A stretch of DNA of 64,000 bases from assembly GCA_003020945.1 (NCBI GenBank), contig PXRU01000004.1, forward strand, positions 8,222-72,221, written 5' to 3'. Below are positions 23,369-32,338 of this stretch, piece by piece; position 1 is the stretch's first letter; each line of letters starts with the position of its first letter. The position numbers and the translations under genes are program-made. Source of the DNA: Halobacteriales archaeon QS_6_71_20. Its GTDB lineage: Archaea > Halobacteriota > Halobacteria > Halobacteriales > Haloferacaceae. Below the pieces are notes generated by a model that saw only the letters and a program-made list of their open reading frames with translations, did not search any database and was not told the origin of the DNA.

Positions 23369-24409
23369 ATGTCCCATCGAGTCGGCGTCCTCGGCGCGAC
23401 CGGCGCCGTAGGCCAGCGGTTCATCCGACTGCTCGACGACCACCCCGAGTTCGAGATCGCGTGTCTCACCGCCAGCGACGCCTCCGCGGGCGAGCCGTAC
23501 GGCGAGGCCGCCAAGTGGCGCCTCGACACGCCGATCCCGGACGAGGTGGGCGAGATCACCGTCCGGGCGACCGACCCCGCCGAGATCCCCGACGACGTCG
23601 ACCTGCTGTTCTCGTCGCTCCCCTCGGACGTCGCCGCGGAGATCGAACCCGACCTGTGTGCGGCGGGCTACGTCGTCTCCTCGAACTCCTCGAACGACCG
23701 CCTCGCCGACGACGTGCCGCTGACGATCCCCGAGATCAACCCGGACCACCTCGACCTGATCGAAGTGCAGCGCGACGAGCGCGGGTGGGACGGCGCCCTG
23801 GTGAAAAACCCCAACTGCTCGACGATCACGATGGTGCCGACGCTGGCCGCGCTGACGGAGTTCGGGCTCGAACGCGTGCAGGTGTCGACGCTGCAGGCCG
23901 TCTCCGGCGCGGGCTACTCCGGCGTCACGTCGATGGAGATCCTCGACAACGCCGTCCCGCACATCGGCGGCGAGGAGGAGAAGATGGAGACGGAGAGCCG
24001 GAAGCTGCTCGGCGAGTTCGACGGCGCCGAGCTGTCGCAGCACCCGGCCGACGTGGCCGCCTCCTGCAACCGCATCCCGACGCTGGACGGCCACCTGGAG
24101 AACGTGTTCGCGGAGTTCGCCGACGACCCGAGCCCGGGGGCGGTCCGCGAGGCGATGGCGTCGGCCCCGAGCGCGGACCTGCCGTCCTCGCCCGACCCGC
24201 TGATCCACGTGTTCGGCGAGGACCGCCCCGAGCGCCCGCAGCCCCGGATGGACCGGATGCGCGGCGACGGGATGCGGATCGTCGCCGGCGGGGTCCAGTC
24301 CACCGCCGAGGGTGTGAAGTACGACTGCCTCGCGCACAATACGATCCGCGGCGCCGCCGGGGCCTCGCTGCTCAACGGGGAGCTGTTGGCGAACGAGGGC
24401 TGGATCTGA
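23369..24409 (+). CDS. asd: Aspartate-semialdehyde dehydrogenase
   Basis: The 346-residue enzyme reduces aspartyl phosphate to aspartate semialdehyde with NADPH, feeding lysine, threonine and methionine synthesis. Motifs include VGVLGATGAVGQRFIRLL (NADP binding), VVSSNSSNDRL, and VKNPNCSTITMVPTL with the catalytic Cys. VSGAGYSGVTSMEILDN and VAASCNRIPTLDGHLENVFAEF belong to the archaeal/fungal-type branch. The ATG at 23369 is preferred to the upstream start because the family begins at SHRVGVLG. It follows the cystathionine gamma-synthase-family gene on the same strand after about 180 bases. Confidence 0.93.
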   Translation: MSHRVGVLGATGAVGQRFIRLLDDHPEFEIACLTASDASAGEPYGEAAKWRLDTPIPDEVGEITVRATDPAEIPDDVDLLFSSLPSDVAAEIEPDLCAAGYVVSSNSSNDRLADDVPLTIPEINPDHLDLIEVQRDERGWDGALVKNPNCSTITMVPTLAALTEFGLERVQVSTLQAVSGAGYSGVTSMEILDNAVPHIGGEEEKMETESRKLLGEFDGAELSQHPADVAASCNRIPTLDGHLENVFAEFADDPSPGAVREAMASAPSADLPSSPDPLIHVFGEDRPERPQPRMDRMRGDGMRIVAGGVQSTAEGVKYDCLAHNTIRGAAGASLLNGELLANEGWI

Positions 24410-24457
24410 GCCGACGGCGGGAGGACTCCGCACTCGGGCCCCGACCGGGGCCGTCGC

Positions 24458-24637
24458 TCATTCCAGCAGCGCCGCGTCCGTCAGCCGCATGTACCCGAAC
24501 ACCGCGAGCAGGGCGCCCAGCGCGATCGCCGGCCGGTAGACCCCCTCCGCGAGGAGCCGCATGACGACCAGGACCGTGCCGACGAGGATCGTCCGGTGGA
24601 GGACGACGCCGAGCAGCCGGCTTGCGGGGTCGAACAC
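24458..24637 (-). CDS. Small two-segment membrane protein
   Basis: The 59-residue protein reads V-FDPASRLLGVVLHRTI followed by two hydrophobic segments (about 17-32 and 36-54). The GTG at 24637 is preferred over longer starts because the upstream extension is basic and runs through an AT-rich, promoter-like stretch. No function is recognised. It is convergent with asd. Confidence 0.5.
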   Translation of the reverse strand: MFDPASRLLGVVLHRTILVGTVLVVMRLLAEGVYRPAIALGALLAVFGYMRLTDAALLE

Positions 24638-24818
24638 GGACGGATAACGGAACCGACGGTCAAAAACACACGGTCTGTGAGCGAGCGTCCCACTATACTG
24701 CCGACCAGTCCAAGGCGTTCCGTCCACGGCGTTCTGCTCGGTCCATAACGTCCCGCTTCGTCTACGGCGTCCCGTTCAGTCCGCGCCGTCCCTCGGGTCC
24801 GTCTCGACGACCGGGCGC

Positions 24819-25142
24819 TCACTCGGCACGCCAGGTGACCAGCCCCAGCGCGACGAGCACCGCCCCGGCGGCGACGAGCACGGGGCCGATCCCCCCGCTC
24901 GACCCGACGCCGCCGGCGGCGGCGTCCGCCGTTCGCGGGTCGGTCAACAGCAGCAGCGCCTTGTCCTGCGGGAGCGCCGCGGGGTAGGTCGTCCCCTCGG
25001 GAACCTGGAAGAACCGAACGAACGACGGCGTCGCGCCCGCGGAGCCGGAGACGATCCCGGCGGAGGCACCGATCCCCGCCACGATCACGCCCAGCAGCGC
25101 GACGTCGAGCCCGCTTCCGCGTACGGATGAGAGGTCGGCCAT
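24819..25142 (-). CDS. Two-segment membrane protein with extracytoplasmic loop
   Basis: The 107-residue protein has an N-terminal hydrophobic segment (about 13-33), a central loop of roughly 45 residues containing ATPSFVRFFQVPEGTTYPAA, and a second hydrophobic segment near the C-terminus (about 83-102). It has no recognised family. The ATG at 25142 (MADLSSVRG) is the start; it is divergent from the CFI-box gene. Confidence 0.6.
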   Translation of the reverse strand: MADLSSVRGSGLDVALLGVIVAGIGASAGIVSGSAGATPSFVRFFQVPEGTTYPAALPQDKALLLLTDPRTADAAAGGVGSSGGIGPVLVAAGAVLVALGLVTWRAE

Positions 25143-25306
25143 CGTCCCTCGTACGCGGTCGAGCGTGGTACGTGTTTCGGGTGTGTTCGGCCCGAAACAC
25201 GGGCGTTCGGCCGTCGAGCGGCGTTCGGGATCGGTGTCTCCAGGGACGGGCACCGACCCGCCTCCGTGCCGGGGGTTTTTGACACGCTGTGTGGTACCGG
25301 AGCGTG

Positions 25307-25999
25307 ATGGACGACGGCACGGTGGACCGACCGATCGACGAGGAGGCGCCGAGCTCCGGGTCGGCCGACGACGGCGCGGCGCCGGACCCCGGCCCGGGGG
25401 CGACCGGGTCGACGGCGTCCGACGACGAGCCGGCGCCGCTGGCCGAGGAGGCGGTCGGCGACGGCCGCCGGAAGTACGTCGAGGTGGTGACGGCCGACGG
25501 CGACCGGCACGAGCACGGGGACTCGTACCTCCGCGAGACGGAGGCGGCGTTCCTCGTCTCGACGGCCCCCGGCTTCCCGCGGGGGGAGACGGTCACCTAC
25601 GGGAAGGACGACCTCGCGCGGGTCTCCGTCGAACAGCATCACAGCTCCTGTTTCATCACCACGGCCGTCGCCGGCGAGGAGGAGACGCTGGCGGCGCTGC
25701 GGGGGTTCAGGGACGACGCGCTCGCCCCGTCGCCGGCCGGCCGGCCGCTCGTGACGCTGTACGAGGCGGTGTCGCCGCCGATCGCGGCGACGCTGGCGGC
25801 CAGACCCGACGGCGCCACTGCACGGGCGGTGCGCCGGCTCGTGCGGACGTGTGCGCGACTGGCACGGCGGCGGGAGCGAGCCGCGCCCCCGAGGTCGGCG
25901 GCGATCGGGGCGCTGCTGGTTGCGATCTACGCGGTCGGTCTGGTCGTCGCCTCAGTCGGCCACGTGCTCGCGGCCGTCGGCGTCGGCGACTCCGAGTGA
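25307..25999 (+). CDS. CFI-box domain protein with C-terminal membrane segment
   Basis: The 230-residue protein has an acidic low-complexity N-terminus (about 1-50) and a small beta domain (KYVEVVTADGDRHEHGDSYL). A CFI box follows, SSCFITTAVAGEEETLAALR then GFRDDALAPSPAGRPLVTLY. After a basic Arg-rich linker comes a C-terminal transmembrane segment (GALLVAIYAVGLVVASVG). The CFI box is found near the C-terminus of proteins of unknown processing in bacteria and archaea, and its Cys is invariant. The ATG at 25307 is preferred to the start 18 bases upstream. The role is unknown; surface anchoring or processing is an inference. Confidence 0.7.
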   Translation: MDDGTVDRPIDEEAPSSGSADDGAAPDPGPGATGSTASDDEPAPLAEEAVGDGRRKYVEVVTADGDRHEHGDSYLRETEAAFLVSTAPGFPRGETVTYGKDDLARVSVEQHHSSCFITTAVAGEEETLAALRGFRDDALAPSPAGRPLVTLYEAVSPPIAATLAARPDGATARAVRRLVRTCARLARRRERAAPPRSAAIGALLVAIYAVGLVVASVGHVLAAVGVGDSE

Positions 26000-26023
26000 C
26001 CGGCTCGCGACGGCGGTCGCCGC

Positions 26024-26575
26024 TCAGCCGAAGAAGCGGTCGAGACTCTCCCGCGGTCTGTACCCCAGCCCGGACTCCGAGACCACGTCGAAGCCGCGCT
26101 CCTCGCCGAGCGCGGTCAGCTCGTCGACGAACGCGTCGGCATCGAACCCGTCGTCGTGGATCCGGTAGGCGTGGGAATCGCCCGCCTCGGGGTACAGCCC
26201 CACGCGGGCGTTGCCCAGCCGCCCGCCGTCGCTGACGACGACGCGGTCGAGCGTGTCGTACGAGAGCCACGTCACCGCGTCGGCGCGCGCGAGCACCTCG
26301 TCGATGCCGTAGCGGTCCAGCAGCTCCACCATCGCGGCGGCCTCCCGCTCGTGTTTGCCGACGCCCAGCCCGAACAGCGGCGTGATCATGCCGTACTCCG
26401 CGAGGTGGACGCCGTCGGACGCGAAGAACAGCTCACAGATCCGCAGCGGGAACGACCCCGTCATGCCGAAGTGGCCGTGTACCTCGACCTCGATCCCGGA
26501 GTCGCCGATCTCCTCGCCCGTGTCGTCGTCGGTCGAGTCGGGCGCCTCCGGCCCTTCGGCGGTGCCGGAGCTCAC
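26024..26575 (-). CDS. Haloarchaeal protein of unknown function
   Basis: The 183-residue acidic soluble protein has a disordered N-terminus (about 1-27) and a beta-rich domain (IEVEVHGHFGMTGSFPLRIC, ELFFASDGVHLAEYGMITPL). Helices with KHEREAAAMVELLDRYGIDE follow, then a mixed C-terminal domain. I do not recognise a named fold. Its ATG overlaps the TGA of the upstream membrane-protein gene by four bases, so the pair is translationally coupled and may work together at the membrane. Confidence 0.65.
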   Translation of the reverse strand: MSSGTAEGPEAPDSTDDDTGEEIGDSGIEVEVHGHFGMTGSFPLRICELFFASDGVHLAEYGMITPLFGLGVGKHEREAAAMVELLDRYGIDEVLARADAVTWLSYDTLDRVVVSDGGRLGNARVGLYPEAGDSHAYRIHDDGFDADAFVDELTALGEERGFDVVSESGLGYRPRESLDRFFG

Positions 26576-27030
26576 CCGTCACCCCAGTCGCTCTCGTACG
26601 CGAGGTACGCGAACAGATACGAGCCGCCGACGAACAGGACGCCGCCGACCCGCGACATCTCCAGGGCGACGTACACGCCGACCGCGAGCCCGAGCACCGC
26701 CGCGGCGACCGCGACCCGCGTGCGGAGCGGGTAGCCGCCGTCGGACGACTCGGCGGCCGAGCCGTCCGCTCCCGTCGCGCCCCGCGTCGTCGGGGGAGCG
26801 TCGACGCGACGCTCGGAGAGGTACGTGACGGTCATCAGCGCCACCACGGCGACCGTGAGGGCCGCCCGCACCGAGGTCGGCGTCGTCACCCCCGCGACGG
26901 CCTGCAGCGCCAGGGGGGCGCCGATGACGGCGAGGCCGCCGAAGTAGACGAGGAGCCGGTAGCCGACGAGCAGCGCGGCGACGTCGTCCAGGTCCTCCAC
27001 GTCGCCGGGCGCGTCGATGTCGTTGGTCAT
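26572..27030 (-). CDS. Four-segment membrane protein
   Basis: The 152-residue protein has an acidic N-terminus (TNDIDAPGDVEDLDDVAALL) and hydrophobic segments at about 24-45, 55-72, 105-122 and 126-146, with an acidic loop between the second and third. The ATG at 27030 is preferred over the start 24 bases upstream on composition. It is coupled by an ATGA overlap to the following unknown gene, and lies downstream of the Nramp-like transporter gene on the same strand. Confidence 0.6.
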   Translation of the reverse strand: MTNDIDAPGDVEDLDDVAALLVGYRLLVYFGGLAVIGAPLALQAVAGVTTPTSVRAALTVAVVALMTVTYLSERRVDAPPTTRGATGADGSAAESSDGGYPLRTRVAVAAAVLGLAVGVYVALEMSRVGGVLFVGGSYLFAYLAYESDWGDG

Positions 27031-27123
27031 GGTCGTGTCCGGTGTTCCGCGCATGTGTGAAATGCGTGCGGGGATCCCGCGGTCGGTCGTCTGTCGATAC
27101 GGCCCGGCGACGGGACGGGGGCG

Positions 27124-28851
27124 TCAGGCCAGCAGACCCGTCGCCTCCTCGGCGTTGTCCACCGTGTCGCTCGACTGCATCTTGCCCTGTGCCGAGCGGT
27201 ACATGGTGTACACCTGCACTCCGAGCGCGAACAGCCAGAGCGCGTAGCCGCCGGGGGCGCTCCCGACGACGCCGACCGTCGTCTCGAAGACGTCGAGGCC
27301 GAACCGGCCGACCAGCTGGCTGCTGATGAGCAGCACGCTGAAGAAGCCGAAAAAGCCCGTTGCCCACCACATCGCGACGACGCGCGCCCAGCCGGGCTCG
27401 GTGTGCTCGGGGAGCCGCGTCGTGTTGAGGATGGTGACCAGCGCGTTGTACGGCCACATCATCACGCCGGCGACCGCCGCGCCCAGCACGAGCAGGATCC
27501 ACGGCTGCTGGAGCTGCAGGCCGATGATGACGATCCCCCACAGCGTGAACCCGGTGAGCAGGCCGATGAACACCTTGTTCAGGTCCCAGCCGGCGCTGCG
27601 CCCGTACATCTCGTACACGATGTCGACGCTGTTCCTGACGAACGCCTCGAGAATGGCGTACTGCGTCGAGAACAGCGCGATGAACAGGACGACGAACAGG
27701 ATCGCCGCGCTCACCGGCCCGACGGCCGGGATCACGACGTCGATCCACATGTCGATGGCGCCGACCTCGGTGCCAGCCGCGAACTCCGCGGTGATCGTCA
27801 TCGCGACGGTCGCGACGACGAGCAGGCCGATGACGAACGTGAGGAAGTGCTCCTGCTGACAGATCTTCCACCACGCCTTCCAGCGCCGCATGTTCGTGTC
27901 GGTCGGCTCGAAGGTGAAGCCGCTCTCGTGGACGGTCTCGACGTCGCCCTCGCCGGTCTGGAGCGGGTTGAGGACGCGCCCCTGGTAGGTGGCCATCCCG
28001 TACCCCTTCTCGCGGGCCCACACGCCCTGCGAGAGGTTGATGTACCCGCCGGCGCCGGCGTACGCCAGTCCGCCGAGGAACACCGCGATGTCCATGTCCT
28101 GCGGGAGCGCGCCGAAGTTTATCGCCCCGCCGGGGACGCTCGTCAGTTGACCGACCGACCCCACGATGAAGATGAGCACGACCGCGCCGGCGATCGCGAC
28201 GAACATCAGCGCGACCTGTGCCTTCTCGATGATGTTGTACACGATCGGGCCGGCCTGGTACGACAGCCAGATGAGGACCATCAGCCCGATGCCGATCACG
28301 GGCCAGTTGCCCCGGTCGACGCCGATGCCGGCCGCGAACATCTCCGCGGCCCCGGCCGCCCACCCCGGCCAGCCGACGTGGACGAACCCCGCGACGAGGA
28401 AGAACCAGGGCCAGAAGGAACTCAGCCGCTCGAACGCCCGGAAGATGCTCTCCCCGGTGGCGATCGTCCACCGCTGGAGCTCGGTGTTGATGAAGAACTG
28501 CGTGATGACGCCGACCCAGAACGCCCAGTACAGGCCCCAGCCGTTCTGTGCGATCAGCGTCGGCCAGAACATCGTCTCCCCGCTGCCGAGCGAGGCGCCG
28601 AGCATGATCGCGCTCGGGCCGACGATGTGGGACACCTTCGGCACCTTCGGGAGGTCCGCCAGCCTGAACCGGCCCTTCCCGTCCGTGTTCGGGTACTCGG
28701 CCGTCTCCGGCGCCGACTCCAGCGAGTCGTAGTCGATATCGCGATACACGGTATCGCGGTACTGTTCCCCGACCTCGTCCTCCGCGAAGACGTCCGCGTC
28801 CTTCCCGGTGGAGGTGACTCCGCCGTCCGTGCGTGTGTCGTCAGCGTCCAT
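27124..28851 (-). CDS. Nramp-fold membrane transporter, substrate unknown
   Basis: The 575-residue membrane protein has about 12 hydrophobic segments after a 70-residue acidic N-terminus. The pattern GPSAIMLGASLGSGETMFWP in the first segment and LGGLAYAGAGGYINLSQGVW in the sixth fits the LeuT/Nramp (COG1914-related) fold. The metal-binding DPGN of segment 1 and MPH of segment 6 are both absent, so it is unlikely to be a standard Mn/Fe transporter. It lies directly downstream of a large FAD/Fe-S dehydrogenase gene on the same strand, separated by about 215 bases with its own promoter. A linked substrate (for example an organic acid) is inference. Confidence 0.75.
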   Translation of the reverse strand: MDADDTRTDGGVTSTGKDADVFAEDEVGEQYRDTVYRDIDYDSLESAPETAEYPNTDGKGRFRLADLPKVPKVSHIVGPSAIMLGASLGSGETMFWPTLIAQNGWGLYWAFWVGVITQFFINTELQRWTIATGESIFRAFERLSSFWPWFFLVAGFVHVGWPGWAAGAAEMFAAGIGVDRGNWPVIGIGLMVLIWLSYQAGPIVYNIIEKAQVALMFVAIAGAVVLIFIVGSVGQLTSVPGGAINFGALPQDMDIAVFLGGLAYAGAGGYINLSQGVWAREKGYGMATYQGRVLNPLQTGEGDVETVHESGFTFEPTDTNMRRWKAWWKICQQEHFLTFVIGLLVVATVAMTITAEFAAGTEVGAIDMWIDVVIPAVGPVSAAILFVVLFIALFSTQYAILEAFVRNSVDIVYEMYGRSAGWDLNKVFIGLLTGFTLWGIVIIGLQLQQPWILLVLGAAVAGVMMWPYNALVTILNTTRLPEHTEPGWARVVAMWWATGFFGFFSVLLISSQLVGRFGLDVFETTVGVVGSAPGGYALWLFALGVQVYTMYRSAQGKMQSSDTVDNAEEATGLLA

Positions 28852-28872
28852 GATCCGTCCGTCGTGTTCCGA

Positions 28873-28894
28873 CGTCCCGCGATAGCACGGGACG
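28873..28894 (-). promoter_or_regulatory. Perfect hairpin/operator before the Nramp-like gene
   Basis: CGTCCCG (28873-28879) and CGGGACG (28888-28894) form a seven-base perfect inverted repeat around an eight-base centre, 22 bases before the start codon. A TATA-like TTATTTG on the minus strand (28949-28955) lies upstream, so the hairpin would be in the transcript leader or act as an operator. Confidence 0.4.
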
Positions 28895-29066
28895 CGACCC
28901 ATGTCAACGTTCCACGTGCGATGCGGAGGCATGTCCATCTGCGGAACACAAATAACTGTCGGTGAATTGACTGCAGGCGGAGGGGTTAGGTCGACGGACG
29001 GCGCGGTGGCGCGTCGCCGAGGCGAGCGGGGGCCGCCGCCCCGGGTGATCGGGCGGCGCCGACCGG

Positions 29067-32000
29067 TCAGCGGGGCAGCGCCTCGGCCACCTTCTCGATG
29101 GGGTGAGGCGGCTGCTCGCCGACACCCTCGCGGTCGCCCAGCTGCGACCGGCAGGAGGCGCCGGGCGCGGTGACGTCCTCGGCCGGGCTCTCGTCGACGG
29201 CCTCGAACAGCAGCGAGCCGATCGCCTTCGACAGCTCGTAGTGTTCGGCTTCGTAGCCGAAGCTCCCGGCCATGCCGCAGCAGGTGGTGTCCAGCGGGTC
29301 GACCTCGTAGCCGGCCCGCCGGAGCACGCCGACGGCGTGGTGGTCCTTGTTCAGCGACTTCTGGTTGCAGTGGCCGTGGTACGCCAGCGCCTCCCCGGCC
29401 GCGTCGCCGAACCCGATGGCCTCGTCGAGCCGGGCGACGTCGACGTACTCCAGCACGCCGTAGCTGGCGGCCGAGACCGCGTCGACGGCCTCGCCGTCGA
29501 GCAGTTCGAGGTACTCGTCCTGGAACATCACCGCGTCGGACGGCTCGACGAACACGACGGAGTAGCCGTCCTCGACGAGCGGCTGCAACCGCCGGACGTT
29601 CTCGGCCGCGCGGTCGCGCGCCTTCCCGAGGAATCCCGTCGAGAACGCGGCGCGGCCGGACGCCGACAGGTCGTCGGGCACCCGGACGTGAACGTTCGCC
29701 GCCTCCAGCACCTCGACGGCCGCCATCCCCGCGCCGGGCATGCTGTAGTTCGTGTACGTGTCGGGGAACAGCACGACCTTCGCCTCGGCCGCCGACTCGC
29801 CGACCTGCGCGCCGCCGCGACGCTCCCACCGCTTGCGGAACGTGTCCCGCGTGAACGAGGGCAGCTCGCGGTCGCTGGCGATGCCGAGCGTTCGCTCCAT
29901 GGCCGCCCGCGCGCCGGGCACCTTCGTCGCGGCGTTGGCGACCGGCGCCAGCGCGCTCCCGATCCGGCTCGCCGTGTCGATCTCCGAGAACAGCCGCTCG
30001 CGCAGCCCCGCGCCCTCGGTCTCGTGGTGCTCGTGTTTCACCTCGGCTTTCAGCTTCGCCAGGTCGACGCCCGTGGGACAGTCGGACATACAGCCCTTAC
30101 AGCCGATACAAAGGCCCAACACCTCCTCCTGGAAGCGCTCGGAGTGGATCTCCTCCTCCGAGAGGTCGCCGGAGATGGCCGCCCGGAGCATGTTCGCCCG
30201 GCCGCGCGTCGTCTGGACCTCCTCCTTGGAGACGCGGTACGTCGGACACATCACGTCGCCGTCGGTCTCCCGGCAGGTGCCGCAGCCGTTACACAGCTCG
30301 ACGAGATCCGAGAAGCCGCCCTCCTCGGAGAAGTCGAGCGCGGTCTGCGGCTCCAGCGACTGGTACTGCGCGCCGTAACGGAGGTTCTCCCGCATGTCCG
30401 TCTCGGCCGCGGAGTCGGGGTACCCACGCTCGTCGGCCGTCTCGCCGTCGACGTAGACGACCTTCCCCGGGTTCATCCGCCACTCGGGGTCGAACGCCGA
30501 CTTGAGCTCCTGGAACGCGCTCCAGAGCTGCTCCCCGTACATCTCGGGGTTGAACTCGGTCCGCGCGAGGCCGTCGCCATGCTCGCCCGAGAACGAGCCG
30601 TAGTGGTCGAGCACGAGGTCGGTGACGTCGTCGGTGATCGAGTGCATCTTCTCGACGCCCTCGTCCCGCTTCAGGTTGAGGATCGGCCGAATGTGGAGCG
30701 TGCCCGAGCCCGCGTGCGCGAAGTAGGCGGCGGAGGTGTCGTGGTCGGCGAGCACCTCCTCGAACTCCCCGACGTATTCGGCCAGCTCCTCGGGCGGCAC
30801 CGTCGCGTCCTCGATGAACGGGTACGGCTTCGGGTCGCCCTGCAGGCTCATCAGAAGCGGGATGGCCGCCTTCCGGAGCTTCCAGAGGTCCTCCTGCGCC
30901 TCCTCGGTGTACGCCTCCAGCACGTCGAACGCCGCGCCGTCGGCGACGAACTCCTCGGTCGTGTCGGCGATCGCCGCCCCGAAGTCGTCCACGATCTCGG
31001 AGTCCCACTCCAGCATCAGCGCCGCCTCGGAGCCGTCGGGGATCGGCTCCTCGTACTGGGCGTACTCCGTCGACTCGCGCGCGAGCCGGAACACCTCGTC
31101 GTCCATCAGCTCGACCGCGCTGACGGGGTACTCAAGCGCCACCGGCACGGCCTCCATCGCCTCGACGAGGTCGTCGAAGCAGTACAGCGCCAGCGCCGTC
31201 TCCTCGGGCTTGGTGACCAGCGAGACGGTCGCCTCGACGATCGTCCCCAGCGTCCCCTCGGCGCCGACGAACAGCTTCGAGAGGTTGATCACCTCCTCGC
31301 CGTCCTCGTTCTCGTAGATGACTTTGTGGAGGTTGTACCCCGACACCGACCGCTTCAGGTCGGGGTACTTCTCGTCGATCTCCTCGCCGTTCTCGTCGAC
31401 GAGGCGGCGGACCGTCCGGTACAGCTCCGCCTCGATGCCGTCGCCGTCGACGATCGCCTCGTACTCGGGGGAGTCAAGGACGACCTCGCGGGTGTGGATC
31501 CGCGTTCCGTCGGCCAGCACGACGTCCAACTCCTCGGTGTAGGCGTCGGTGATGCCGTAGCGCACCGAGTGGGCGCCCGTGGAGTTGTTGCCGATGCCGC
31601 CGACGACGGTCGCGCGCCCCGAGGACGCGGGGTCGGGCGCGAACTTCAGCCCGTCCTCGGCGAGGCGGTCGTCGAGGCGGTCCTGGACCACGCCCGGCCG
31701 GATCGTCGCCTCCTGCGCCTCCGGGTCGACGTCGACGATCTCGTCCATGTGCTTCGTGGTGTCGAGCACGACACAGCCCGGGCCGACGGACTGGCCCGCG
31801 AGCGACGAGCCGGTCCCGCGGGGAAGCACCGACACGCCGTGGTCGGCGGCGACCTCGTGGGTCGCGACCACGTCGTCGGCGTCGCGCGGGCAGACGACGC
31901 CCGCGGGCTTGGCGCTGTAGACGGAGCCGTCGGTCGAGTACAACACCTGCGCGTACTCGTCGAACTCGACGTCGCCGGCGATGCGGTCGCGGAGGTCGGA

Positions 32001-32099
32001 CGCGAGCGCCGCGTACGCCGGCACGTCGGGTCTGTCGTGCCCCAGGGAGGCCGCGGAGGTGTCCCAATGGGCCGCCGGATCGGATTCCTGCGTTGCCAT
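29067..32099 (-). CDS. FAD and Fe-S D-lactate dehydrogenase-like oxidoreductase
   Basis: The 1010-residue fusion has an N-terminal FAD-binding domain of the vanillyl-alcohol oxidase type (AGVVCPRDADDVVATHEVA, VLPRGTGSSLAGQSVGPGC, GGIGNNSTGAHSVRYG, LFVGAEGTLGTIVEA). The substrate domain includes HAGSGTLHIRPILNL and GSFSGEHGDGLART. A ferredoxin-like pair of 4Fe-4S motifs follows (CNGCGTCRE, then CIGCKGCMSDCP), and a C-terminal GlpC-like CCG domain (GHCNQKS, DTTCCGMAGSFGYE). This layout oxidises D-lactate or a related 2-hydroxyacid and passes electrons to the quinone pool. A TATA-like TTTTTAC (about 32127-32133) lies 28 bases before the ATG at 32099. Confidence 0.88.
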   Translation of the reverse strand: MATQESDPAAHWDTSAASLGHDRPDVPAYAALASDLRDRIAGDVEFDEYAQVLYSTDGSVYSAKPAGVVCPRDADDVVATHEVAADHGVSVLPRGTGSSLAGQSVGPGCVVLDTTKHMDEIVDVDPEAQEATIRPGVVQDRLDDRLAEDGLKFAPDPASSGRATVVGGIGNNSTGAHSVRYGITDAYTEELDVVLADGTRIHTREVVLDSPEYEAIVDGDGIEAELYRTVRRLVDENGEEIDEKYPDLKRSVSGYNLHKVIYENEDGEEVINLSKLFVGAEGTLGTIVEATVSLVTKPEETALALYCFDDLVEAMEAVPVALEYPVSAVELMDDEVFRLARESTEYAQYEEPIPDGSEAALMLEWDSEIVDDFGAAIADTTEEFVADGAAFDVLEAYTEEAQEDLWKLRKAAIPLLMSLQGDPKPYPFIEDATVPPEELAEYVGEFEEVLADHDTSAAYFAHAGSGTLHIRPILNLKRDEGVEKMHSITDDVTDLVLDHYGSFSGEHGDGLARTEFNPEMYGEQLWSAFQELKSAFDPEWRMNPGKVVYVDGETADERGYPDSAAETDMRENLRYGAQYQSLEPQTALDFSEEGGFSDLVELCNGCGTCRETDGDVMCPTYRVSKEEVQTTRGRANMLRAAISGDLSEEEIHSERFQEEVLGLCIGCKGCMSDCPTGVDLAKLKAEVKHEHHETEGAGLRERLFSEIDTASRIGSALAPVANAATKVPGARAAMERTLGIASDRELPSFTRDTFRKRWERRGGAQVGESAAEAKVVLFPDTYTNYSMPGAGMAAVEVLEAANVHVRVPDDLSASGRAAFSTGFLGKARDRAAENVRRLQPLVEDGYSVVFVEPSDAVMFQDEYLELLDGEAVDAVSAASYGVLEYVDVARLDEAIGFGDAAGEALAYHGHCNQKSLNKDHHAVGVLRRAGYEVDPLDTTCCGMAGSFGYEAEHYELSKAIGSLLFEAVDESPAEDVTAPGASCRSQLGDREGVGEQPPHPIEKVAEALPR

Positions 32100-32311
32100 A
32101 GTTAACCCCAAGGAACAACCGTGTAAAAACGCTTTGTCAAGTGTTGCCACGTGACTCGTCGTCCCTCCGGTCATCCCCGGCCGCTCGGGGGATCGGTGGC
32201 TCCGACGTATCGCGTGGAGGCCAACGGTTATCGAATTTGTGGCAGGCTCCGTTCTTCAGCGTGCGGAGGATGTCGTACGTGAAACTTCAGCATTAATTCC
32301 GCCCCAAAAAC

Positions 32312-32320
32312 TTATTTTAT
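32312..32320 (+). promoter_or_regulatory. TATA box of the lipoprotein gene
   Basis: The AT-rich TTATTTTAT is centred about 24 bases upstream of the ATG at 32339, the distance expected for a leaderless archaeal transcript. The region from about 32280 to 32340 is much more AT-rich than the neighbouring genome. Confidence 0.5.
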
Positions 32321-32338
32321 CACCGTAATAGATGCACT

